A stretch of 64,000 nucleotides of DNA from Acinetobacter baumannii (lineage in GTDB: Bacteria; Pseudomonadota; Gammaproteobacteria; Pseudomonadales; Moraxellaceae). A program made the position numbers and the translations under genes. The notes under the pieces are model-generated. The model was not told the DNA's origin. It did no database searches and saw only the letters and a program-made list of their open reading frames with translations. Below are positions 1 to 8,096 of this stretch, piece by piece (the first letter of the stretch is position 1; every line of letters begins with the position of its first letter). The stretch is taken from the NCBI RefSeq assembly GCF_009759685.1, contig NZ_CP046654.1, forward strand, positions 2,170,001 to 2,234,000, given 5' to 3'.

Positions 1-37
1 GTTATTTCCTTTTCAATTTAAATTTACGTTAGTATAA

Positions 38-57
38 GAGAGTTTAATTAAACTCTC
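38..57. promoter_or_regulatory. perfect 20-bp palindrome upstream of the HAD gene
   Basis: The bases from 38 to 57 are self-complementary with no spacer: the arm GAGAGTTTAA is followed directly by its inverse. It lies 40 bases before the HAD gene start. There is no run of T after it and no loop, so it looks more like a dimeric protein-binding site than a terminator. It could also be the stem of a terminator for a gene left of the window. No regulator can be named. Confidence 0.35.
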
Positions 58-96
58 GACCAATTGAATTAAATACTTTACTGGGTTAGTGATTGA

Positions 97-771
97 ATGG
101 CTATAAAACATATTTTGATTGATTTAGATGGAACCTTAACAGACCCTAAAGTTGGTATCCATGCATCAATTCGTTATGCAATGGATAAGTTAGGTTATCC
201 ATTAGCTGCCGATTTAAATATTGATTGGACGATTGGCCCACCTTTAAAAGCGTCATTAGCAAAATTATTAGCTACTCAAGATGATGCACTAGCTGAGCAA
301 GCTTTACTTGCTTACCGTGAGCGTTTCTCGGTGATTGGTTTATTTGAAAATGAAGTATATCCATCTGTTGCGGAAACACTTAAGGCCTTAAAAGCAGAAG
401 GGTATCGTTTGTTCGTTGCTACTGCTAAACCAACGATTTATGCAAAACGAATTTTAGATCATTTTGATTTAAGCCAATATTTTGTACAAATTTACGGTAG
501 TGAATTAACGGGTGAGCGGACCAATAAAGCTGAGCTTATCCATTATATTCTTGATCGTGAGCAATTAAACCCAGAAGAATGCTTGATGGTGGGTGATCGT
601 CAATATGATGTTTTAGGCGCCCGTCATAATGGTATTGAAGCGGTAGCGGTGACTTATGGTTATGGGACACCAGAAGAACTTACTCAAGCACAACCTAAAG
701 CAAAGATTACAAAATTTTCTGAACTTTTAGATTATGTTGAAGAACAGGCCGCACAAAAGAAAGTTTCTTAA
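97..771 (+). CDS. HAD-superfamily hydrolase, phosphoglycolate-phosphatase-like
   Basis: This 224-residue cytosolic protein has the haloacid-dehalogenase phosphatase layout. Motif I is DLDGT, with nucleophile Asp9 and acid Asp11. Residues about 15-80 form a helical cap. Motif II is the threonine in FVATAKP near residue 110, and motif IV is VGDRQYDVLGA near 165-175 with the Mg2+-binding aspartates. Family members dephosphorylate small phosphometabolites such as phosphoglycolate or nucleoside monophosphates; the substrate cannot be told from sequence. The ATG at 97 lacks a strong ribosome binding site, but no better start is seen. The gene stands alone, with a terminator behind it and ribB converging on it. 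Phosphatase fold is secure; calling it Gph would be a guess. Confidence 0.85.
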   Translation: MAIKHILIDLDGTLTDPKVGIHASIRYAMDKLGYPLAADLNIDWTIGPPLKASLAKLLATQDDALAEQALLAYRERFSVIGLFENEVYPSVAETLKALKAEGYRLFVATAKPTIYAKRILDHFDLSQYFVQIYGSELTGERTNKAELIHYILDREQLNPEECLMVGDRQYDVLGARHNGIEAVAVTYGYGTPEELTQAQPKAKITKFSELLDYVEEQAAQKKVS

Positions 772-792
772 ATTTCAAGAATTATAATTTAG

Positions 793-828
793 AGGTTTGA
801 CCTGCAAGTGAACAAGTCAAACCTTTTT
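793..828 (+). terminator. rho-independent terminator of the HAD gene
   Basis: A 9-bp stem (AGGTTTGAC pairing with GTCAAACCT) with a 14-base loop is followed by TTTTTATTT. The T run is only on the plus strand, so it serves the HAD gene and not the converging ribB. Confidence 0.75.
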
Positions 829-836
829 ATTTATTT

Positions 837-1496
837 TTAAATACCGTGTTGTTGACGATATTGTACAAGCTCTTCAATTGTAATCACGGTTAAATGATGA
901 GTTTGAGCATATGCTAAAACTTGAATTCCTGATGCCATTGTCCCATCCGGATTGGTTAATTCACATAATACTCCAGCAGGTTTTAAACCAGCTAATCTTG
1001 CTAGATCAATAGTCCCCTCCGTATGACCTCGACGGGTAAGCACGCCACCATTACGTGCGCGTAATGGGAAAACATGGCCTGGGCGGTTAAGATCACTTGC
1101 AACAGCACCATCTTTAATAGCAGTTTTAATCGTTGTTACACGGTCTTTAGCAGAAACGCCAGTGGTAACGCCTTGAGCAGCTTCAATAGTCACTGTAAAT
1201 GCAGTATGAAACTGACTTGAGTTTTGAGAAACCATTGGTGGAAGTTCAAGATGATCAGCTAACTCTTCAGTAAGGCATAAACATACGATACCTGAGCCAT
1301 CACGAATCATACGTGCCATGGTCTCAACAGTTAGGGTTTCTGCTGCAACAATTAAATCTGCTTCATTTTCACGATCGAAGTCATCCATCACCAAGACAGG
1401 TTTGCCTTGACGGATATCTTCTAATGCTTGTTGAATGCGTTGCTCAGCAGGAGAGAGGGCTGAGAAAAAAAGTTCTGGTTGAATTAAACTAGACAT
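837..1496 (-). CDS. ribB: 3,4-dihydroxy-2-butanone 4-phosphate synthase
   Basis: RibB converts ribulose 5-phosphate to formate and 3,4-dihydroxy-2-butanone 4-phosphate, the four-carbon building block of riboflavin, in the cytosol. The 219 residues match the single-domain enzyme (about 217 in E. coli) and not the RibBA fusion with GTP cyclohydrolase II. Visible signatures are the acidic metal-binding stretch [11 protein letters not shown] near residues 38-48, [11 protein letters not shown] in the middle, and [16 protein letters not shown], which holds the catalytic histidine and glutamate. The gene is monocistronic. An FMN riboswitch lies in its leader, so transcription or translation should fall when FMN is plentiful. 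Confidence 0.95.
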   Translation of the reverse strand: MSSLIQPELFFSALSPAEQRIQQALEDIRQGKPVLVMDDFDRENEADLIVAAETLTVETMARMIRDGSGIVCLCLTEELADHLELPPMVSQNSSQFHTAFTVTIEAAQGVTTGVSAKDRVTTIKTAIKDGAVASDLNRPGHVFPLRARNGGVLTRRGHTEGTIDLARLAGLKPAGVLCELTNPDGTMASGIQVLAYAQTHHLTVITIEELVQYRQQHGI

Positions 1497-1913
1497 AATG
1501 AAACGCTCTCGTAAGAATACGGTTGAACATTTCAGGACTGATGCAAAAACAGGCTGGCACTGAAATAAAATGGATTTATTCCAGTTCGTCGTCTTCTTTC
1601 ATCCGGACTATACCGTCGGCTTTGGAGTTTCACCAAATCTGCTCAAATTACATAATTTAAGCTCGTGGGCTTGTTAATTTAACAATAAAAATTAACTTTA
1701 CCACCGGTGGGGAATTACACCCCGCCCTGAAGCGATGGGTTTTATTATAGCGCGCTTGGCAAAATTGGCTAGATGCTTTTGTAGAATGCTAAGTCTCTTT
1801 ATGAATAAGTATTTTCATAAATTGAAATAGGCTTTTTAACAAGAGCTTACTTGTTGAGCTTAAAAGTGAATGTTATGTTTTTTCTAGAAAATTATAAATA
1901 AAACAGGTGTTTC
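1497..1913. other. 417-base intergenic region between divergent ribB and the DUF2157 gene
   Basis: The left two thirds hold the ribB leader: riboswitch, then a -10-like TATAAT on the minus strand near 1744-1749, just upstream of the aptamer. The right third, about 1750-1913, is AT-rich and must contain the promoter of the plus-strand DUF2157 gene, but no clear -35/-10 pair stands out. No further gene is seen. Confidence 0.6.
1590..1735 (-). promoter_or_regulatory. FMN riboswitch (RFN element) of ribB
   Basis: Read on the minus strand, the leader contains the hallmark blocks of the RFN aptamer: CTTCAGGGCGGGGTGTAATT, then CCCCACCGGTGG, and at the 3' end CCGACGGTATAGTCCGGATG. The two ends pair to close the multibranch junction. 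The element sits directly before ribB, as in many proteobacteria where FMN binding represses the gene. The roughly 90 bases between aptamer and start codon carry the expression platform. I could not decide whether it works by termination or by hiding the ribosome binding site. Confidence 0.95.
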
Positions 1914-3695
1914 ATGCAGATAAGAGATTATTATCCTTTTAGGAATACTTTATTTATTCAGCATCTCCATATTTTCAGTTATGTATTTATGGCGCTCAGT
2001 ATTCTGTACTTAATTGCTGCTAATTGGTTGATGCTTCCAGATAGCATTCAACTCATTATTCCACCTGTTATATTACTTATGACAGCTTGGGTGAGTATCA
2101 AAAAGACTTTAAGTGAGGAAGTAAGGCAAACTTTACATGGCATCTGCGGCTTAATGGTCGGTTTGAGTTTGGCTGTAATTGGGCAAGTTTATCAAACTGG
2201 TGCAGACAGTTATTTACTTTTCTTGATTTGGACTTTGCTTTTATTGCCGTGGCTATATCGACCAAATATTGGAATCTTTGCTTTAATTTGTATTACAAGC
2301 CAACTCACCCTATTTTTATTTTTTAAACAGACTTTCTGGGCAGAAAAATTTTCCTATCTTTATCTTTTTGCTCTAAATCTATTAAGTCTTGTGCAGTTTT
2401 GGATCTGTCAAAAGAAATATACGGCTTTACGTTTTATTTTTATTGCTTGGTTTGCTGTTATTTCAATAACAGGAATGATTCAATTCCTATCAAGTGAAAA
2501 TTTACCTTATCTGATCTCGGCTTTTTTTCTAGGAATCATCGCTTTTTATTATTTTTTTAATAAAGATGATCAGTTGTGTGCCAGTTTAATGGCTGCTGTT
2601 CTTGGTGTGACGGCTACCATATGGCTTGTGGATGGTATTAATCAACTATTTAAAGATTCTAATGAGTTCATCTTTTTATTGATCGCGGGGATTATTTTTA
2701 CTTGGTTTGCACTCATTAGTTATTTCTTAATCAAGATTTTCCGTCAAAGCCGTTTTTATATCATTCCTTTGGCAATTGGTGCTTGGCTTGCTGGTCTAGC
2801 GCTTGCAGCATTTACTTTGGTGTTTTGGGAGACTATTTCCTTAATTATTGGAATCATCTTTGTTGCTGTAGCTATAACTTTACTAACAAAATCGCAAAGT
2901 TATTTCATCCGGCAGTTTGCATATTGTTTATTTGTGAGTGGACAGACTGCTTTTTTATTCCATCTTGGTTCTGAAACAGATCAAATTTTATGGGTATTGA
3001 TTGCCCAGATCTTTATTTTATGTATTAGTTATTTTCTTAAGCCTCACTGGTTCTTTATTTTAATTCAAATGCTTGCAACTTATGGTATAGCAGTAATCTA
3101 TCTACTACAAATGGATCATTCATTATGGTCCTTAAACTCTACTCAGACTTATTTAAATTTAGTCTTACTTAACTATTTGGTTTTTAGCTCGGTACTACTG
3201 ATAGGAAGTAAAGCGGTCGTATCGTATAAGCGGAGTATCTTCTTATGTACGCTCGTTGTAATTTGGGTGAGTTCATTCTTTGATACCTTTATAGGATTAG
3301 CATTTGTTGATTCGGCTGATCAGTCACTATGGTTGCTTTATGCATTGCCGTGCGTATGGTTATTATGCTTTAGTTTTTTCTATCTCTATCGGCAACTTCA
3401 CGGTATAACTTTTTTTGCCTTTTTAGTTTTTGGTATATTACTTATTGCACTCGGCTATTTTGAAGTATTCATTTTATTTGTTATTTTGACATGGGCTTTA
3501 AAAAATAAAGATCGCATTGTTTACGGTGTTGCACTCATAGTATTTGCCTTTGTGCTTTGGCAACTTTATTACAGTTTACAATTAAGTTTTTTAGCTAAAA
3601 GTGCCTCAATCTTGGTGTCAGGCATTATATTGCTGGCTCTATATGGGCTACTTATGAAAGAAGCTAAAATTAATTGTATTGAGGGAGAAAAGTAA
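1914..3695 (+). CDS. DUF2157/DUF4401-type polytopic membrane protein, function unknown
   Basis: This 593-residue protein is almost wholly hydrophobic, with well over a dozen likely membrane helices. A short polar N-terminus leads into the first helices, where the stretch around GLSLAVIGQVYQTGAD (about residues 83-98) resembles the DUF2157 signature. The remainder resembles DUF4401. It is translationally coupled to the next gene: its TAA and the following ATG share one base. The pair is widespread, usually adjacent, and to my knowledge has no assigned role. Function is unknown. A partner role with the periplasm-facing GDYXXLXY protein at the inner membrane is inference from coupling only. Confidence 0.8.
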   Translation: MQIRDYYPFRNTLFIQHLHIFSYVFMALSILYLIAANWLMLPDSIQLIIPPVILLMTAWVSIKKTLSEEVRQTLHGICGLMVGLSLAVIGQVYQTGADSYLLFLIWTLLLLPWLYRPNIGIFALICITSQLTLFLFFKQTFWAEKFSYLYLFALNLLSLVQFWICQKKYTALRFIFIAWFAVISITGMIQFLSSENLPYLISAFFLGIIAFYYFFNKDDQLCASLMAAVLGVTATIWLVDGINQLFKDSNEFIFLLIAGIIFTWFALISYFLIKIFRQSRFYIIPLAIGAWLAGLALAAFTLVFWETISLIIGIIFVAVAITLLTKSQSYFIRQFAYCLFVSGQTAFLFHLGSETDQILWVLIAQIFILCISYFLKPHWFFILIQMLATYGIAVIYLLQMDHSLWSLNSTQTYLNLVLLNYLVFSSVLLIGSKAVVSYKRSIFLCTLVVIWVSSFFDTFIGLAFVDSADQSLWLLYALPCVWLLCFSFFYLYRQLHGITFFAFLVFGILLIALGYFEVFILFVILTWALKNKDRIVYGVALIVFAFVLWQLYYSLQLSFLAKSASILVSGIILLALYGLLMKEAKINCIEGEK

Positions 3696-4255
3696 TGAAA
3701 AAGCATTTCTCTCTTATGCTTGCAGTAGTCACTGTATTATTTTTTGCAGGTTTAGTGATGAAAAATGAATGGCACCTGCATCAGAGTAAAAGTATTTTTA
3801 TTAAGCTAAAACCAGTTGATCCTCGTTCTATTTTACAAGGGGACTACATGGCGCTGGCTTATGAATTAAATTTACAATCTCTCAAAGCTTTGACAGGAAG
3901 TGAAAGTGAAGCTTTAGATCAGGTGATTTTTAATCATGCTTCTGTTCCAGCAAAAGTTATTTTAGATTCACGAAATCGAGTGATCCGTACGGTTTTAGAC
4001 CCTAAATCTTTATCTAATGAGCAGAATTTAATTTTAAAAAATCCAGACAATCACTATCAATCTTTGTACCCAGCTTCTCGAAGTTTCTTATTTGCCGAAG
4101 GCTTAGCTCATTGCTATGAGAAAGCGAAATATGCTGAATTTAAGGTAAATACAAAAGGAGAGGCGATTTTATTTGATTTACGTGGAGAGGAGCTACAGCT
4201 TCTAAATTGTAAGCAGCAACAGAGCTGGTGGAAGGGAACTGCCAGAAGTTTATAA
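3695..4255 (+). CDS. GDYXXLXY-motif membrane-anchored protein
   Basis: The 186-residue protein has one N-terminal membrane anchor (about residues 6-22) and a soluble remainder predicted to face the periplasm. The family-naming motif is present as GDYMALAY at residues 49-56. The start codon overlaps the stop of the upstream DUF2157 gene (TAATG), so the two are made from one message and probably in fixed ratio. A strong hairpin terminator follows within ten bases. The biochemical role of the family is not known to me. The motif and gene pairing make the family call firm. Confidence 0.85.
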   Translation: MKKHFSLMLAVVTVLFFAGLVMKNEWHLHQSKSIFIKLKPVDPRSILQGDYMALAYELNLQSLKALTGSESEALDQVIFNHASVPAKVILDSRNRVIRTVLDPKSLSNEQNLILKNPDNHYQSLYPASRSFLFAEGLAHCYEKAKYAEFKVNTKGEAILFDLRGEELQLLNCKQQQSWWKGTARSL

Positions 4256-4261
4256 AGTCTT

Positions 4262-4296
4262 ATAAAAAAAGCCCGTATTTACGGGCTTTTTATTAT
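4262..4296. terminator. bidirectional terminator between the GDYXXLXY gene and panD
   Basis: A 10-bp stem (AAAAGCCCGT with ACGGGCTTTT, loop ATTT) has A-rich and T-rich flanks on the two sides, so it can stop transcription from both converging genes. Confidence 0.85.
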
Positions 4297-4310
4297 TTTT
4301 AAATCTTTAA

Positions 4311-4691
4311 TTAGGCAACTTGCACAGGAATACAGTTCGCTGTGTGATTGACTGTGTTATCTGGGTTTGCATATACCAAGCGTGGTTTATGAGCATTTGC
4401 TTCAGCTTCTGTGAAATCACCAAAAGTAGCAATAATAACTAAATCGCCCACATCTGCTTGGTGAGCAGCACCGCCATTTACTGAAATAATGCCAGAGTTA
4501 TCTTCACCACGAATTGCGTAAGTTGTGAAGCGCTTGCCATTAGTTACGTTCCAAACATGGATTTCTTCGTATTCACGAATACCAGCTAAGTCCATCAATA
4601 CGCCATCAATTGCACAAGAACCTTCATAGTGAAGTTCAGCATGGGTTACAACTGCACGGTGAATTTTGCATTTTAATAAACGAGATAGCAT
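4311..4691 (-). CDS. panD: aspartate 1-decarboxylase proenzyme
   Basis: PanD makes beta-alanine from L-aspartate for pantothenate and coenzyme A synthesis. The 126-residue proenzyme cleaves itself between Gly24 and Ser25, visible in the sequence [10 protein letters not shown], and the new N-terminal serine becomes the pyruvoyl cofactor. Length agrees with the E. coli enzyme (126). The gene lies after pth on the minus strand with a 131-base gap, and ends at the shared terminator. The panB/panC genes are not nearby. Identification is secure. Confidence 0.96.
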   Translation of the reverse strand: MLSRLLKCKIHRAVVTHAELHYEGSCAIDGVLMDLAGIREYEEIHVWNVTNGKRFTTYAIRGEDNSGIISVNGGAAHQADVGDLVIIATFGDFTEAEANAHKPRLVYANPDNTVNHTANCIPVQVA

Positions 4692-4822
4692 GGCTAGCGT
4701 CTCCTGAGTAGATCTAAGATGAAGATCTTATGGTGAAATCTTTCGCCTTTGCCGCCGGCTAGGTGGCTGATGCGCATTTTGCTCCTAAAAAAGCAAGATA
4801 GCAAGCTTGATTGTTCAACAAT

Positions 4823-5404
4823 TTAAGCTGGTTTATACGCATTAATTTGATTCATGGCCTGTGGTACTTGCCCTTGAACAAGTAATTTTACTTTAGAGAG
4901 AGCATGATCAATTGCTCCATCCATCAGGCTTTGTTCATTACTTGGTGCTTTCCCGAGCACATGTCCAGAAACTCTTTCTTTTGAGCCGGGATGTCCAATA
5001 CCAATACGTAAACGATGAAAATTTGGGCCAATATGAGGGACAATATCACGTAAACCGTTATGACCGCCGTGTCCACCGCCTGTTTTGAGGCGAATTACAC
5101 CAGGGTTCATATCAAGTTCATCATGAGCAATCAGAATTGCTTCAGGAGCAATTTGATAGAATTTTGAGAAAGGAACAACACTTTGTCCGGAACGATTCAT
5201 ATAAGTCATAGGTAGAAGTAAGCGAACATCGTGCCCTTCTATATTACCACGACCACTGATTCCGTGAAATTTTGGATCATTTTTTAATGTAATGCCATAT
5301 TTATCTGCAAGCTGTTCGACGAACCAGAAACCTGCATTATGGCGGGTTTGGGCATATTCTGAACCAGGATTGCCCAAACCGACAATTAGCGAAATATTTG
5401 ACAC
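4823..5404 (-). CDS. pth: peptidyl-tRNA hydrolase
   Basis: Pth releases peptides from peptidyl-tRNAs that drop off the ribosome, recycling the tRNA. The 193 residues match the bacterial norm (about 194). The signature GLGNPGSEYAQTRHN gives Asn12 and the catalytic His22 (His20 in E. coli numbering). Further conserved pieces are PMTYMNRSG, AHDELD with the catalytic aspartate, and GGHGGHNGLRD. It follows rplY by 20 bases, an arrangement common in Pseudomonas and Acinetobacter, so the two are probably co-transcribed. Identification is secure. Confidence 0.97.
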   Translation of the reverse strand: MSNISLIVGLGNPGSEYAQTRHNAGFWFVEQLADKYGITLKNDPKFHGISGRGNIEGHDVRLLLPMTYMNRSGQSVVPFSKFYQIAPEAILIAHDELDMNPGVIRLKTGGGHGGHNGLRDIVPHIGPNFHRLRIGIGHPGSKERVSGHVLGKAPSNEQSLMDGAIDHALSKVKLLVQGQVPQAMNQINAYKPA

Positions 5405-5424
5405 TAATCTACGCCTTTAAACAC

Positions 5425-5721
5425 TTATGCGCGTTTGAAGTCAGCGTGCATAGGAGTGTTTTTAGCTGGGTGACGTTGTAACGCTTGGATTTTAACGTTT
5501 TCAACTTTGTCACCTACTTTGATTTCAACAACTTCTTCAAAGAAAGCGTTGCTTTCTAAAGCTTTTACAAGCTCACGAAGTTCTAAAGTAACTGCTACAG
5601 GCTCAGCGTTACCACCGTAGATGATAGCTGGAACTAAAGATTCGCGACGAAGGCGGCGGCTCGCACCTTTCCCTTGTTTGTCTTCAGCACGCGCTTGAGC
5701 GTTTAATACGAAGTTTGCCAT
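5425..5721 (-). CDS. rplY: 50S ribosomal protein L25
   Basis: L25 binds the 5S rRNA in the large subunit. I start the gene at the ATG at 5721 ([11 protein letters not shown]), giving 98 residues, close to the short E. coli form (94) and lacking the long CTC-type C-terminal domain. An in-frame ATG 15 bases earlier exists, but a TGAGGA ribosome binding site falls between the two, with normal spacing to the ATG at 5721. It lies between prs and pth in a translation-related block. A terminator separates it from prs, so it may have its own promoter near 5740-5780. Confidence 0.95.
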   Translation of the reverse strand: MANFVLNAQARAEDKQGKGASRRLRRESLVPAIIYGGNAEPVAVTLELRELVKALESNAFFEEVVEIKVGDKVENVKIQALQRHPAKNTPMHADFKRA

Positions 5722-5780
5722 GAGATAAATCCTCATTAAAGATTAAATAAACTAAACTTGCGACCAGTTTAGTGATAGAA

Positions 5781-5806
5781 AACCCCAGCCAAAGCTAGGG
5801 TTAAGA
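5781..5806 (-). terminator. terminator behind prs
   Basis: On the minus strand AACCCTAGC pairs with GCTGGGGTT around the loop TTTG, followed by TTCT. It sits 15 bases past the prs stop. The T run is short, so read-through into rplY is likely. Confidence 0.65.
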
Positions 5807-5820
5807 AAAAAGCTGCAATA

Positions 5821-6771
5821 TTATAAACTATCGAACATCGCGCTGATAGACTCTTCGTTATTAATACGACGAATCGTTTCAGCAACCATGCTAGCAACAG
5901 AAACTTGGCGAATTTTACCTAAGTTTAATGCTTCTTCAGAAAGAGGAATTGTGTCAGTTACAACTAACTCATCAATAACAGAGTTACGTAAGTTCTCAAT
6001 TGCTTTACCTGAAAGTACAGGGTGAGTTGCGTAAGCAACAACACGACGTGCACCGAATTGTTTAAGCGCATCAGCTGCTTTACACAATGTACCAGCTGTA
6101 TCAACCATGTCGTCTACGATAACGCAATCACGATCTTTTACGTCACCAATCAAGTGCATAACTTGCGACTCATTGGCTTTTTGACGACGTTTGTCGATGA
6201 TTGCTAAATCGATATCACCCATCTGTTTAGCAACGGCACGAGCACGTACAACACCGCCAACGTCAGGAGAAACCACCATAAGGTTGTCATGTTGTTGTTG
6301 ACGTAAGTCAGCAAGCAAAGCAGGAGTACCGTAGATGTTGTCGACTGGAATATCGAAGAAGCCCTGGATTTGGTCAGCATGTAAGTCAATCATTACGACA
6401 CGGTCAATACCAACAGTGGTAAGCATGTCTGCAACAACTTTCGCTGTGATCGGCACACGTGCAGAACGTGGACGACGGTCTTGGCGAGCATAACCAAAAT
6501 AAGGGATAACAGCAGTAATACGACCAGCACTTGCACGACGCAAAGCATCTGCCATAACCAAGATTTCCATAAGGTTGTCATTGGTTGGAGCACAAGTAGG
6601 CTGAACGATAAATACGTCTTTACCACGAACATTTTCAGTAATTTCTACTGAAATTTCACCATCAGAGAACTGACCGACTGATGCAGCACCTAGAGGGATA
6701 TGTAAGTGACTTACGACTTTTTGAGCGAACTGTGGATGAGCATTTCCACTAAAAACGACAAGATTGGGCAT
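5821..6771 (-). CDS. prs: ribose-phosphate pyrophosphokinase (PRPP synthetase)
   Basis: Prs joins ATP and ribose 5-phosphate to make PRPP, the precursor for nucleotides, histidine, tryptophan and NAD. The ATG at 6771 gives [10 protein letters not shown] and 316 residues (315 in E. coli). A longer frame to 6834 would run into the first tRNA-Gln and is rejected. An AAGGGTG ribosome binding site precedes 6771. Seen are the ATP/metal loop near [21 protein letters not shown], and the PRPP-binding loop [10 protein letters not shown] near residues 220-230. It lies directly downstream of four tRNA-Gln genes, as in other gammaproteobacteria with ispE-tRNA-prs order. Confidence 0.96.
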   Translation of the reverse strand: MPNLVVFSGNAHPQFAQKVVSHLHIPLGAASVGQFSDGEISVEITENVRGKDVFIVQPTCAPTNDNLMEILVMADALRRASAGRITAVIPYFGYARQDRRPRSARVPITAKVVADMLTTVGIDRVVMIDLHADQIQGFFDIPVDNIYGTPALLADLRQQQHDNLMVVSPDVGGVVRARAVAKQMGDIDLAIIDKRRQKANESQVMHLIGDVKDRDCVIVDDMVDTAGTLCKAADALKQFGARRVVAYATHPVLSGKAIENLRNSVIDELVVTDTIPLSEEALNLGKIRQVSVASMVAETIRRINNEESISAMFDSL

Positions 6772-6807
6772 GAAGCACCCTTGGCGGTTGGTATGTAATG
6801 AAGTAGA

Positions 6808-6882
6808 TGGCAGGGGCGGCTGGATTCGAACCAACGGATGGCGGGATCAAAACCCGCTGCCTTACCACTTGGCGACGCCCCT
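6808..6882 (-). tRNA. tRNA-Gln (anticodon TTG), copy 4 in transcription order
   Basis: The 75-base gene on the minus strand starts AGGGGCGTCGCC and ends with an encoded CCA. The acceptor arms AGGGGCG/CGCCCCT pair, the T arm carries GGTTCGAATCC, and the anticodon loop TTTTGAT reads CAA. It is identical to the three other copies upstream and is 36 bases ahead of prs. Confidence 0.97.
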
Positions 6883-6903
6883 AAATTCGATGCTGTATTA
6901 AGA

Positions 6904-6978
6904 TGGCAGGGGCGGCTGGATTCGAACCAACGGATGGCGGGATCAAAACCCGCTGCCTTACCACTTGGCGACGCCCCT
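6904..6978 (-). tRNA. tRNA-Gln (anticodon TTG), copy 3
   Basis: This is a 75-base copy identical to its neighbours, separated from the next by 21 bases. The close spacing implies processing from a common precursor. Confidence 0.97.
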
Positions 6979-7005
6979 AATACAATCATCATTACAGGTG
7001 GAAAA

Positions 7006-7080
7006 TGGCAGGGGCGGCTGGATTCGAACCAACGGATGGCGGGATCAAAACCCGCTGCCTTACCACTTGGCGACGCCCCT
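7006..7080 (-). tRNA. tRNA-Gln (anticodon TTG), copy 2
   Basis: This is a 75-base copy identical to its neighbours with encoded CCA, 27 bases before copy 3. Confidence 0.97.
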
Positions 7081-7171
7081 AATGCGGCAGAACTTTAATA
7101 TTTTTGCAATGCAATGTCAAGGTTAATCAACAAAAAGCAAGGCAATTAAGTCTGTCTTTTAAATAAGAGAA

Positions 7172-7246
7172 TGGCAGGGGCGGCTGGATTCGAACCAACG
7201 GATGGCGGGATCAAAACCCGCTGCCTTACCACTTGGCGACGCCCCT
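7172..7246 (-). tRNA. tRNA-Gln (anticodon TTG), copy 1, overlapping the ispE stop
   Basis: This first of the four identical copies begins within the ispE stop codon: the last two bases of TAG (7246-7245) are its first two bases. A 91-base spacer separates it from copy 2. It is probably cut out of the lolB-ispE message. Confidence 0.96.
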
Positions 7247-8078
7247 AACTTGCAACTTTAAAATGACGTAAAGGAGATTCTTTTAAACTATGTACCAAGT
7301 AAGCTTTACATGGTGCATGTTTAAGAATGTCATCAACATTCATTTCATCGGTTACCTCAGCAAAAACACAAGCACCTGTACCTGTAAGCTTTGCATGACC
7401 AAACTGGTCGAGATATTGCATTGCTTCTTCAACTTCAGGGTATAACTCTCTAGCCAAAGGCTCAAAGTTATTTCCGAAATTAGAAGGTTCTAACTGATAG
7501 GCGCAAAATGTAGTGGGCTTAGAATCTCTTGTCAATGTTTTTTGTGAAAAAAGCAGTTGAGTGCTGATAAAACAATCAGGTTTTAAAACAATGAATTGTT
7601 TTTGATCTAAGTCTATGAATGATAAATGTTCACCAATCCCTTCAGCCCATGCATTTAACCCATAAATAAAAATTGGAACATCGGCACCAAGCTTGACACC
7701 GAACTGAGCTAATTGTTCTTCAGTTAGACCACATTGCCATAATTGATTTAAGACAATAAGCGTCGTTGCTGCATTGGAAGAACCGCCACCTAAACCAGCA
7801 CCCATCGGAATATTTTTTTCAATTTTTATATGGAGTCCGCAAGGATTTTGAGCGTGAGGGCGTAATATCTGTGCCGCCCGATAAATCAGATTTTGCTCAA
7901 GTTGAACCTCACCTAAACCTTCAATCTGAATCTCATCTTCAGATATAGGCGTAAATGTCATCCAGTCATATAAATCAATAAGTTGGAAAATGGTTTGTAG
8001 TTCATGGTAACCATTTTCACGACGTCCTGTGATATGCAAAAACAGGTTGAGCTTAGCTGGAGAAGGTACTCGAATCAT
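7245..8078 (-). CDS. ispE: 4-diphosphocytidyl-2-C-methyl-D-erythritol kinase
   Basis: IspE phosphorylates CDP-methylerythritol in the MEP route to isoprenoids. The 277-residue protein is a GHMP kinase. The substrate-side lysine is in PSPAKLN (Lys9), the ATP loop PMGAGLGGGSSNAA spans residues 91-104, and the catalytic aspartate is in GADVPIF near 133. LTGTGACVFAE near the C-terminus is the third GHMP motif. It is 18 bases behind lolB. The TAG stop is shared with the start of the first tRNA-Gln, so message and tRNA come from one transcript and maturation of the tRNA would trim the ispE 3' end. Confidence 0.96.
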   Translation of the reverse strand: MIRVPSPAKLNLFLHITGRRENGYHELQTIFQLIDLYDWMTFTPISEDEIQIEGLGEVQLEQNLIYRAAQILRPHAQNPCGLHIKIEKNIPMGAGLGGGSSNAATTLIVLNQLWQCGLTEEQLAQFGVKLGADVPIFIYGLNAWAEGIGEHLSFIDLDQKQFIVLKPDCFISTQLLFSQKTLTRDSKPTTFCAYQLEPSNFGNNFEPLARELYPEVEEAMQYLDQFGHAKLTGTGACVFAEVTDEMNVDDILKHAPCKAYLVHSLKESPLRHFKVAS

Positions 8079-8096
8079 AGATTTATATAATAAGGA

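Noticed and set aside
2783..2974. 63-residue frame within the DUF2157 gene
   Set aside because: It is internal in another frame, with no ribosome binding site and no family features.
6772..6834. N-terminal extension of prs by 21 residues
   Set aside because: It would read through the 3' end of tRNA-Gln, and the ATG at 6771 has a good ribosome binding site and gives the family's N-terminus and length.
6711..7098. Open frames on both strands with repeated [22 protein letters not shown] protein
   Set aside because: These are translations of the four identical tRNA-Gln genes and not a repeat protein.
6808..7246. CRISPR-like array of 75-base repeats
   Set aside because: Repeats fold as tRNA-Gln with encoded CCA; spacers are uneven (21, 27 and 91 bases) and no cas gene is near.
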